64,000 nt of DNA from the NCBI GenBank assembly GCA_030490835.1, contig CM059972.1:92427137-92491136 (forward strand), in the 5' to 3' direction. This stretch comes from Annona cherimola (Eukaryota > Streptophyta > Magnoliopsida > Magnoliales > Annonaceae). The translations under genes were made by a program, and so were the position numbers. This document shows positions 27,230 through 38,112 of this stretch, one piece after another; within the stretch, counting starts at the first letter, position 1, and each line of letters starts with the position of its first letter. The notes beneath the pieces were generated by a model. The model saw only the letters and a program-made list of their open reading frames with translations, had not been told where the DNA came from and did no database searches.

Positions 27230-29263
27230 TGAGGTTCTTTCTGCATTTCTTTTGAAGTGCCTTTCCTATTTTATTTTATTTCATCATGATTTAGAAACTA
27301 TGGAGGCAAGGCATGTGTTCCTTCCCCGGTGCTCGCATCGATGAGCACTCAAAGCAAACCATGGCAATGGGTTTAGTATATTTGTTGTTGTGCTTGCGTA
27401 TCTTATCAGAATGGAGCAGACACTCATTGGTTCATCCATCCCCATAGAAATGCTAACGGGATTTCTTATTTTTTTTGTCTTTGCTGTCACCTCAGCACAA
27501 CAATTATGGCAAATCCTGGAGACGGTCTGCCTTGTTACTCTGCCTCGATGGTCTACGTGAGCAATTGGAGGAGTCCGTGGAGAAATCGCAGGCAGGCATT
27601 GTTGATACGATGGTATTCTGATGCTTATTTCAGTGGGTTGGGTTTGTTGCTCGGAGGATTATAGAAAGTTGAGTTGGCTCAATCATCTTCATTACATTTG
27701 ACTGACGATGATGGCGAATCCATTCAAGCTACCAAGGCTCATCCCATCACAAAACCCTTGTTTTATGTATATGTTCTATGAGAAGGGAAGGATTATTGGG
27801 GCTATCTTTTTTCACTGCAGCATTATAGCAGCTGTTTGTTTGTAAATTAAGGGGAACAATGATAAGAGAAAATTGTCGAAAAATTTGTTGGTTGTCAGGA
27901 TAGTTTGAGCCGTTTCTTGAACAAGTATTCAGGAGATCCATTCAAGAATTGAGAAGAACATAACACCAATTTCGTAGACGAGCGGCTACCAATTTCCAGC
28001 TCATCGACTTGAGTTTTGATTCCTTTCGAATTATGATTACTACAGAAGTTATTCATCGACGTATAGGGCTATTACTCACTGCAAGCAAGACTAGGAACCT
28101 TTTTTTTTTTTTTTAAAATCCCACTCCCAAACCTTAGGATTAAAAAAAAAAGGGATTTGTTGCGATGTGTTGGTCGCAACTTGTACCCTTAGATTATTAT
28201 TGTTTTTTAAATTTAGATATAAACTACGCATCATATGCTTCTCCATAAATATTCGTAGGATCTGAAAAAATCATTTTAGTTAGATTTGTGTTTCACAGCA
28301 AATGCATAGGGTTTAAAAGGGGAATCATTAAGAGCTTACATTTTAAATTCTTCTGAAATTGTAGATTACAGAAACTTTCAATTAAGCTAAAGAGAGCTTT
28401 TAATTATGATCACAACTTGTATACATATTTATGGGTATGATAGCATATTTAGAAAAATGGAATAGATGACAGACTAAAGATTGTGTTATCGACTTACAAC
28501 CTACTTAGGTTCTATTAGAGAACGAGACAGTTTTTTCAAAATGATTAATTGCACCAACCATTCTTTAAAAGGGGTAGTGTTCTCGCAGAAGAGAGGTTTA
28601 GCCTGATGTATACTTGAGGTAAAATCTACTTTGAATTTTTCGTTGTGCTTTTTGTCATTTATTAATTTTTTTGGGGGGTCTAAATGAAGGCTAATGTCAT
28701 AGTTTAGTTTCGAATCTTTTTCTTTTAAATTTTTTTTTTTTTTTTTTTTTTTAATAATGAATCCTGAACTTCTTAACTGCATCTGCACATACACAAAAAT
28801 GTCAACGACTTTGTCATCCAATTGTGGGCACTAACCAATGATGGTATCAATTTTACTTTTATTAAGAGTAATTTTGTAACTTTAAATCATTTATGTTAGA
28901 CCTAAAGAAGTTGTCATACTTGGAAACATTGATAAAATCTACAATCATTTATGCATGTTGTTTAAATGTATAGTCATATTTGTAAATATAGAGATAAGTT
29001 ATGATCATATTTAGAATGAACAAAAATACAAAACACGAGCATACAAGTTGAAACCATGTACACGGGAGCCTGAAAAATATATAAATAAATAATTGTGCCT
29101 GCTTAGAATTTAGATATCTAAATAAATTTTCAATAATGGGAAGGCCAAAAATTTAGATGTCCCCACATAAACTTTCAATGATGGGAAATGATTGTCTAAA
29201 CGTATAAAGGACTTGCATGCTATAAGTAAAATTGAGATAAATCTTTGATATCTATTTACATAC
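27230..29263. other. SWC4 3' flank and unassigned AT-rich spacer
   Basis: 27230 to about 27960 is probably the SWC4 3' untranslated region. It is moderately GC-rich, but no single polyadenylation signal could be chosen. From 27960 to 29263 I see poly(A)/poly(T) runs (28102-28115, 28732-28752) and AT-rich DNA without a recognisable gene or element. ORFs here are short and unsupported. Confidence 0.4.
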
Positions 29264-30575
29264 TGTAGCACCCGCCGTGAGCGCTACGATGGGCTCGGAA
29301 TGGTTTTTCTCGCCTTGTAGATCTGGATCGTGTTGGATAGCAACGTGAGCTTGGATTTCCTGCATTCACATGGGGTAAAACGTGTTAGGCTTCGTGTTTT
29401 TTAGAAAGGTTAGCGTACGGGTATTTTCTTGCGGGTTCGGCAACATAACGGCTAAGACGGGACTTTTCGTACACGGGTCAAGTCACAAATCCGGCAACAT
29501 AATGGCAGCGTATTATGCTGGAATCCGTGGACCCACGTGCACCCACCTTGCCGGGGCGTTAACTCAAACACGCACACACAAAATAAAGAAAAACGGAGTC
29601 GCCACTGATCTTTAAAGGGAGATCAGCCCCTATTTGATGAAATAAGGCACTAGTTGTACAGAGCTCGGGTTCCGGCCTTCGGGTTGAAGCAAATATGGAG
29701 AAATCTGTCAACCCGAGGCGGTTTACATGGCGTGAAAGGGGGGAAATAAAAAGATTTGAGAGAACGGGAGAGATAGAAAGGGGAAAATGGAAAGAAAAGC
29801 GCGTTGCTTGGAGAACATGAAAAGCCGGGACGCCGGGGCGTTGCTGCAGACTCCCATCCTCCCCTCTGGGATGCCTCTCCTCAAGTATGTTGAATGAGAG
29901 GGGAGGCTCCTCATTTTATAGATGTAGGAGTGGGCTTTTGGGCCACTTGGGGTCATGGACTTGGACTTGAGTTGGGATCATGAGCCTTGGGCCTCTTGAG
30001 TGTTTGGACTTGAGCTTGGGTTGAGATAATGGGCTTTAGGCCTCTTGAGTGGTTGGACTTGAGCTTGGGTTGAGATCATGAGCTTTGGGCCTCTTGGTCC
30101 ATGGGCTTGAGCTTGGAGTGAGAGTATGGGTCTTGGCCCTCTTGAGTGGTTGGACTTGATCCATGAGCTTGAGCTTGGAGTGAGAGTATGGGCCTTGGCC
30201 CCTTTGAGTGGTTGGACTTGGTCCATGAGCTTGAGCTTGGCGGGCTCCTTCTATAGTGGGCTAGAGCTTGGCTAAGCTCGTTGTTTTGGGGTGGGTCGTT
30301 GTAGAGGCCCAAAGTTGAGGAGAATCCTGCTTCTGAGGCTTGGTGGGCTGCATTGTGGAGCCCGTTGAGGTGGCCTGTAGGAGCTTCGCTTTTTGTGGGC
30401 CAGACCTGTTTTGTTGAAAAAAGCCTGCTTCGAGGCTTGGTGGAGCTTCGCTCCAGTGGGTTGAGTTTGGAAGGATCTGCTTAGCTTGCTTGAATCTCCT
30501 TTTGCCTTGAATTTGTTTGGGTTTGGGACCTTTTCCATTTTATCCATTTTTGAGCCCAAAAGTGGGGTGTCAACA
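29264..30575. mobile_element. Solo LTR (1312 bp) between two convergent genes
   Basis: Starts TGTAGCACCCGCC and ends GGGGTGTCAACA (TG...CA, imperfectly inverted tips). CATAC flanks both sides (29259-29263 and 30576-30580), a clean 5-bp target duplication. It is GC-richer than its surroundings and contains a minisatellite. With no internal domain and a single LTR, recombination between two LTRs is the likely origin. Its right end lies 162 bp beyond the VMA22-like stop codon, so it could sit in or beside that gene's 3' UTR. The superfamily is not determined. Confidence 0.85.
29950..30245. repeat. About 49-bp minisatellite within the solo LTR
   Basis: The phrases GGACTTGAGCTTGGGTTGAG, ATGGGCTTTAGGCCTCTTGA and GTGGTT repeat about six times with substitutions. 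Later units use GAGCTTGGAGTGAGAGTATG. Reading frames through it give repetitive peptides and are not genes. Confidence 0.8.
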
Positions 30576-30737
30576 CATACATGTTTCTTAATCGACGTCC
30601 CAAAAACTGACCACACGTAATATGCTTTTAAATTACTAATTAACATCCGCATCCAATGTTTTCGTAAGAAGGCTGATGTTACACAAGAATCACATCTCAA
30701 AAATTGTGGTTTCTGTCCTGATGGCCCAGATTGGATG

Positions 30738-33700
30738 TCACTTCACACCCTCCCTCCTTTGTCGGATATGAGCATAAGCAGATAACATTGAGGACCGCAC
30801 ATTCGCTATATTTATTAGAGTTTCCAATGCTGCAGGAAAAGAAAACATGATGTCAGATCATAGCTCTACATTTATCATACTTATTTGAAGTGTTGTGCAA
30901 CACTAAGGGCATCATTGTACAGTCATTTTTCGGGTTTTGAGGTTAGCGCAAAAAAAGAAAAAAAGAAAAAAAGAAAACAAGTTTCAATTATCTAGGCTTT
31001 AACAAGTAGTCTGACCTTAATCATGAAGAGAGAGAAATCACAACAATAAAATCTGGGAATACGGAGACTAAGGCAATCAATAATCTGCAAAGAAACCCCG
31101 CTCATACAGCAGAAACAATGGGAAGGAATACATCTAAATTAATTCCATTCGTGTGCTAAACCAAGTCAACTTGCATGAACCTGTTTCAAATGAATTTTGC
31201 GCTGCTCGAAGCTTTGGAGAAACCAGTGTCCCAAAGACAGACAGAGCCTTCAATCTCTCCTTTTGAATCTGCAAAGGAGGGATTTGGTAAGAGAGAAAAA
31301 GTCTTAATTTGATGGAGCAAATGGACTATGAATACTCAGGGTAGCATATGCACCATGAATGCTTAATTGATGGAGAACATGCACTTCAGAGAAAAAGGCT
31401 TAATTGATGGAGCAAATGCACTATGAATACTTGAGGGAGCATGTGCACTATCAATATTGGGTTGATGCCTTGATGCCTCTCTCTGGGGGCACTCAATGTA
31501 ATTGGCCAGTTAGGAACCTTGGAGTTCAGATAACAGGTATTTCTTTATTAGATGCATACTGTCAATTTTTTCATTAAACAGGAGAGTTCCAATCAAGTCA
31601 TATGTTTTGTTATGTACTTAAATTTCAATTATCCATGCTTGTGAATTTATGGAATGCACAGTAGCAAGTTTATTATCATAACATAAGTCGACAAAAAATT
31701 GCCCTAGAACTAATTACTTATTTTCCATGAAGACATGGCAATGGACACTTTTACCTTTCAAGCATTCCACTGATATCTCACAATCTTTGTATTCAAAATT
31801 CGTGTCTTGTCTTTTGTAGCTAAGTTTGTGATAAGTACAATGAAATTTGAATATATCATGCAACCAAATGCAGACAATAAATGGTTGACATCATAATAAT
31901 TTCAGGTTTTAGTTATGAACTCATAAAGAAAATAAACATCAAGCTTACTTGGCCATCAGAAAGAAAGAAAAGAAACATCAAACTTACTTGATCATCAACA
32001 TTAAGAGGTTCATCATTGGATTCTGAATCTTGTTCTCCAGCCCCTTTTTCCAAAAAAGAATTGGATGAGGAAAAGTCACAACAGATATCTATAAATGCAT
32101 TCAAGAGAATATAGATCTGGCTAGTTGCTGAAAAATTAACTTGAGAAACTGGAAACCTTATTGGTTCATGAAACGTTGACGTTTATAAATTATTTCATAG
32201 GGGCCCAAGTATAGGAACAAGTAATGTTATGTTTCTGATTTTTTCAGATTCAGACTCCTTAATCTTGGCTTACTGAACATGCTATGTTTTCATGTGGGTA
32301 CAATCTCCTGGAACTTTCTTCAAGTTGACCACATTCAGTTTCTCCGTAGCAGTCATCCTCCTGGCTACCTTCATGCATGTGGAAATGCTAATGGGATATC
32401 AACCAATCAAGAGGAGATTGTTACTTTTGTGGCCAATTTGTGACAGTAAATCAATTATAGCTTGAGACAAGGTTGTAAGTATTCCAATTTTTCTTGGAAA
32501 TTAGATTAAAACAATAGTGATACCTGTAAAATTGGATGGAACCCTATGTCGAAGCTGTGAAACAAATGCTTTCTTCTGGTGTTCTTCACCGAATTCTGCC
32601 TGTCCAGAATCACATTTTCTATCATGCGATGATGACCAACTGGAAAGGGTAAAACATGGTTGTTTTGCCATAGGATCACCTGCAACAGCAACTTCACCGA
32701 TCAGTTCTTTCAAATACTCGCTCACTTCATTCATATGACTCACAAATGTGCGAGTTCATTAAAAATTCTCAACAAAAAGATGAAGAGAAGAAGCATGAAG
32801 AGAGAAAGAATAAGGAAGAATTTAATGTTGATAAAGCACGCCTTTCTCAGCCTTGATGTTGATTGCAAACAGCCAACCATCATGATTTCTCACATACCTG
32901 ACTCTGATTCAGCATATGGTATGTCCACTTGCAATGTGGTTGCAGCAGAATGCAATTGCAGATCAAACAGTGAACTATTGATGCGAGATGGTCCCATTGA
33001 ATGACGTGCACTAGCCAAATCCAGCCATCCCTGTGTACAGTGAAAAAGCCTAAAAATCCATGTTCTAAGATGAAAAAAATGATTTAAATATAATGACGAA
33101 GAAGCAAAATGAATCTAGTGCTGTGGAAAAGCCAGAATCCCTCCAAAATCTTGGAAGGAATGAGATACCATGATGATATACGCAGACCTACCTGTTGTGA
33201 GAATCGCAGATAAATTCCATATGCATGCATTTCAAGAAGATGCTCTCTCTTCCTCCATCCACAAAGTCTCATGCATGTTAATATTGGTGCATTACTGTTG
33301 TTTCCCAGCCTCAGATAAAGATGACGATGACAACAATGACAACAACAATGAATTGTGTAATGGAAGTTTGCCCTAATTTGAGTGACCAACAATTTCACAA
33401 GGATCCAAAGTCACAGTTGTGATGACAATGCATTTATGCTTCTGAGGACTGAAGCTTTCACCGAAAGCAATTTTCCTAGAGGAAAATAAGCATCGAATAA
33501 ATCCAATCTGCCAACAGATCCCACAGCTTATTAAGATATGAATTTTCATAATAATTTTTGAAACAGACGTTTATTCGCGAGCACTCGCAATGAATCCAAA
33601 CAGATGAGGTGAACACAAGAAACAATATTCCCGTCTTGTGGTTCCCTTCCTTGTGCATGCTCTCCCCATTTCAAACAAACAGCTGCATGCATCTGACTCT

Positions 33701-34934
33701 GAGATTACAAGACCTCTACTCCCACCAAATTTGGTTGTTCTCCATTAACGGGATTTCATGATTTGTTCACTTTATTCAAAAACCAGAATGCCATTTTTCT
33801 CAGTTTTACTCTTGTTTTTCACTATTTCCTGGTTGTGGCATAGTATCCTTCAATCTGAAGAATATGAGTTTCAACAGGTCATTGAGGATATACGTGCATA
33901 CAAGCAAAAGTCCCAACTCCAGTAATGGATGAGGCAAAAACAAACATTTGAAACTAATGAAGATTTTATTATCTTATAAAGATTCCATTTGAGTGGGAGT
34001 CTAGGCTATACAGGTGCAAACTAACTTGAAAGTTCCATCTGGCTGGATGTTTCTGACGTAGTTATGTTGGCACCTGAAGAGGTATTTGCCGGCAAAGGAG
34101 ACATCAAAGAAGATACTGAATTAACCCAAGCAGGGAGAAAAGGAGGAGAGCAAACAAAAAGTGGGAGTTCGAATGTACAAAATCATCCCATCCCCTGACA
34201 CAGGTTCATTTAGGAGTGCTGTTTTGTCCATGAATTCATTTTATCACAACAAATTTATTTCACAATGTTGCAGCTGAGGTAGCTAGAAGGATGGCTATGA
34301 AGAAAACCCGTGATAGTGCAAGTATAAATCATTCCAATGGCAGAGTTGTTTGTTTCCTCTCTCTCTCCCTCCTATCTATCTAGGGTGAAGGGTGATTGCT
34401 TGCTTTGACAACTTTTGGAATGTAACAGGCAAGGATGAGTGACGATTGCTTAAATCAACAAGGTAGGCATATGTGTGACCACCACTTAAATCAATCCAAA
34501 AGTGAATAGGGGATGTAAAGAAGTTATAAACATCAATTTTGATTCTTCACCCAGACTCGACTTTGCAAAGACAAACAGTTATGCAAATTTCCTGTATTTA
34601 TTTTCTGACTTTTGTTGAAATTTCTACTCCAGCATATCAATCAAAATGTGGGGCAAAGCTCTCAAGTGAAGTTCTAGATCAGCCAGCAGCAGCCTCGTCA
34701 TTAAGCAAATCTGTCCAGATAGTGAGAGTGAATGATTCACGACTCATTCAACTTGGAAGGGCTGCTTGCTAGTTCACAGAGGCTTGTCCTTTATTATTAG
34801 CAAATCTGTCCAGTAGAAGTGTGTATTAGGCCTCCTCGTTTACATTTGGAGGTCAAAATGACGTACAGGTTTCAGTCATGAATCCAAACATCTCCAAATT
34901 CAACTCACACCATTCAGATTCAGTAAAGATACCT

Positions 34935-34966
<32 letters not shown>

Positions 34967-35181
34967 CGACAATCATAATAACATTTAAAAAAAAAAACTT
35001 ATTTAAAGAGAGAAGAAGAAGGAATGGGCAGGGCATGATGTAAACTGACCTGGCGGAGAGTGGAAGACAAGGAATGGAAGAGAGTAAGATAGGTATCCAT
35101 GGAATCCAGAAACTGCAGTATTATGTCTTCTTCTTCTTCTTCAGAATTTGGTAATCCATTCTCATTTTCGCCGTCTGACAT
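30738..35181 (-). CDS. VMA22: CCDC115/VMA22-like vacuolar ATPase assembly factor (6 exons, 233 aa)
   Basis: Exons in transcript order: 35050-35181, 32898-33030, 32524-32679, 31988-32088, 31181-31268, 30738-30829. All junctions are GT-AG and the phases join without gap to a TGA. The protein starts MSDGENENGLPNSEEEEEDI. A conserved N-terminal coiled-coil region follows (LQFLDSMDTYLTLFHSLSST, LRQGWLDLASARHSMGPSRI), then an acidic variable middle. The conserved C-terminal block is KERLKALSVFGTLVSPKLRA, AQNSFETALETLINIANVRS and SMLSAYAHIRQ. This N- and C-terminal pairing is the CCDC115/VMA22 pattern; family members help assemble the V-ATPase Vo sector at the ER. Intron 1 is about 2 kb. Exon 4 has a second donor 39 nt downstream in frame. 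The ATG at 35181 follows the family; an upstream in-frame ATG at 35355 reads into a fold-back element and is unlikely. The gene converges on SWC4. Confidence 0.92.
31931..31998 (-). repeat. Duplicated 5' splice site of VMA22-like exon 4
   Basis: On the minus strand GATGATCAA|GTAAGTTTGATG (donor after 31988) is followed by GATGGCCAA|GTAAGCTTGATG (donor after 31949). Both are good donors. Using the second extends exon 4 by 39 nt, adding VSLMFLFFLSDGQ in frame without a stop. Confidence 0.75.
34936..34968. repeat. (CAA)n microsatellite in VMA22-like intron 1
   Basis: About eleven AAC/CAA units lie roughly 80 bp downstream of the exon 1 donor in transcript direction. Confidence 0.85.
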
Positions 35182-35250
35182 TGCTGCCGGATCACAACTG
35201 AAAATCTTCCGATTCAACGAGCATTTCACCTCGTTTTGGAGATTTTGCAT

Positions 35251-36028
35251 GGGTAATTTGCAAATATGCCACCATAGTTTGATGCTAATTGCAGATATGC
35301 CCTCATTGTTTCCTGAATTGCATATTACCTTCACAAAGTTTTGCATAAATTGCATGCATACCCCTATTAATGGCTGAAATTTAAAGCTGTTAAATAAAAA
35401 AAAGGTAATTTACAAATATGCTCCCATAGTTTGACGCTAATTGCATATATGCTCCCATTGTTTCACAAATTGCATATTACCTCCACAAAGTTTCGCGAAA
35501 ATTGTTTGCATACCCATGACATCCTTTTGTTGTTAAACGTACATTAAAATTTTAGATAATGACAAAAATATCTCTATTTAAAGCTATATTAGAATCTCAT
35601 AATTTATAAAACACCCAGTTGGGCAGGTGGAAGGGGTTTATAAAATCCTCAAATTAATTACTAACATGTTATCTCCTTCTACCTGCACAACTGAGTCATT
35701 TTCGTCATACACATTTGGTGACAAAAAGGTGTCATGGATATGCAAGCAATTTTAGTGAATCTTTGCGGGGGTAATATGCAATTCGGGAAATAATGAAGGT
35801 ATATTAGCAATTAGAGTCAAACTATAGGGCATATATGCGATTAACATCAAATTATGGGGACATATTTGCAAATTATATTTTTATTTAACAGAAATTAAAT
35901 TTCAGCCTTTAACAAGGATACGCATGCAATTTATGTGAAATTTTGTGGGGATAATATACAATTTGTGAAATAATAAAGGCATATATGCAATTAGCATCAA
36001 ACTCTGGGGGCATATTTGCAAATTACCC
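35251..36028. mobile_element. 778-bp double fold-back element upstream of the VMA22-like start
   Basis: Outer arms begin GGGTAATTTGCAAATATGCC and end GGCATATTTGCAAATTACCC (perfect apart from length variation). An inner hairpin, GGTAATTTACAAATATGCTC...GGACATATTTGCAAATTATA (about 35404-35877), sits inside, bounded by CTGTTAAAT and ATTTAACAG. Flanks ATTTTGCAT and ATTTTGATG may be a 9-bp duplication with one lost base. It is the same family as 5496-5941 and 49112-49456. The near edge is 70 bp upstream of the VMA22-like ATG. Confidence 0.75.
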
Positions 36029-38112
36029 ATTTTGATGTACCCCCAAGTTTGATCATTATTTCTGAGACGTTTGTGATGGTAAGATGGGAAAATTCCTTTT
36101 CTTTACAACGTTTCACACATTCTTTTTGAAACTCCTAACATTTTATTCTAGATTCTTATCAAACTATTGTAAAAAAAAAAAAAAAATTATGAAAAAAAAA
36201 GAAAATTCATATCACTGGCACTATTAACATGGTCACAATTGACTGTTGTCTACTCTACTGAAAAAGATAATTTTACCCATCAAAGTAAGTCAAGCCTAAC
36301 ATACACTTCTTAATGATAGTAAAATTGTGAACTTGTGGCATCAAACTATTTAAGCGAGTCTATATTAAGTTTCAATCGGTTCAATTAGGGAAATTTAGAT
36401 GAGCAAAATAATTTTTTAGTAAGTAGATAAAAGTTATATTGATGGAACATGTTTAATAAAAATTTAGAGTGAAACGTTATATTTACGAGAGTAATTTATG
36501 AAACATAATTAGTAACTTAAATTAGGGGTGAATGTCGTGGATTAATAGAAATTTTCTTTAAATTTTTTAATAGGTTAGACAGTAATTCTATACTAGACTA
36601 TTGCATAAAATTTAAAAGTATCTACATAATTTCAAATTCATTGGAATTCAATGACTATGATAACTGCTTGGATAGACCTGACTGGTAGTAATTAAATGAA
36701 ATGGAATGGATATGGCACAGGTAAGGTAAGAATAAAATGAGAATAGATAATGTAATTGTATCAAAAAATAGGTTAATTTCAAACATATCTATTATCTTTT
36801 AGATTGATATACTTACTAAGTTTTAAAACTTCCATTTATATTTTATCAAAAAAAAAAAAAAAACTTCCATTTATATTCACCAAATATTGACTGAAATACA
36901 TGGATGAATTTTTTTTTTTAAAATAAGATAAGTAATTAATGGTTTTTACTTTTCAGTCTCACCCATTCCACTGGATTTGCACAGCAACAAACAGTCTTGA
37001 AATTCGTTTGATCGTATTCCATAAGTTTGTTGTATTGTTTGACAGCATTTGGTAGCATTTGATGGGTGTGAACGGCCTTGATGGGTTCCAGGAGAAAATT
37101 GACCGGGGTTTAGTAAGAGCTAACAGCATAATTAACGGAAATTGATCATACAAATTTATATATTTCTCAATGAGTTTCCTACTCCCTCTTTTGTTCAAGC
37201 AATCGTCATTCATCCGTGCTTGTGGAATTATATATTCTAACAGTTACATATTCACGATCAAAAGGTGTTAAAAATTCACCAACAAAGATAGATGTTTTAT
37301 ATTTTTAAATTAAAAAAAAAAAGGTTGCATAAGATCAAATCCCTGAGTCCATTCCATTAGCGTTTCATCTCATTTTCCTAAATTGGGTTACGCCCATGCC
37401 ATCAGGTTTTCCAAATCAATGCACTCGCAAATTCTACAACGTTCAGCATTGAGGAAAAGCAATTTTTTTTTTTATAGCTTCTTATACCTTTTCCCATATG
37501 ATGCATACAACTATCTAACTCTACTTTTCAATAATTTTCATATATTTTCATACAACTACATTATCTATTTTAACCTTAGTCATTACACCTGACATATCAC
37601 AATCACTCTTTTCCAAATTTTTTCCTAAGATAACTTCTCTCATTTTTTCGTCGGTACCAAATGCATATTTGCTATAACTGGGGCAATACGTTTAAGGCTT
37701 CCTTTGGCCGCATATTGCTACCATTGGTTTCTTATTATCTTCGATGATAAAAAATAAACGCCGTCTTCCTAGCAACATTAGAACTTCCAAAAATGCTGTG
37801 GGCAAAAAGAGACATTGCAAAGATAATTGTTTGGCATGTCCATAGAAACATTGCCGAAGGCTCCCTTTGGCCGCACATTTCCAGCAGGTGTTGTTTGGGG
37901 GCACTTTTACACGATCTCAAAGCATTTTTGACGCTGTGCTGCCTAAACAAAGGCAAGGACTCTTCACTTGCAATCTTTTTCCAATATGCAAACACAATAA
38001 AAGGTCGGCTTGGACTCCTGAGGTATGCAAATGATCCAAACCATCAGAGACCAACCCCATAAATGGAAGTTTGACTTTTTAAGTTCTTTTCGGTATATGA
38101 CTGTGGCAGTAA
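36029..38112. other. Intergenic spacer between VMA22-like and the 196-aa gene
   Basis: AT-rich, with poly(A) runs near 36171-36188 and 36849-36863. At 37696-37890 a short phrase, AGGCTTCCTTTGGCCGCATA, recurs as AGGCTCCCTTTGGCCGCACA about 162 bp later. Open frames on both strands here are short and unsupported. Confidence 0.4.

Noticed and set aside
35182..35355. Upstream in-frame ATG giving a 58-residue N-terminal extension of the VMA22-like protein
   Set aside because: The extra codons are largely one arm of a fold-back transposon and are not conserved in the family.
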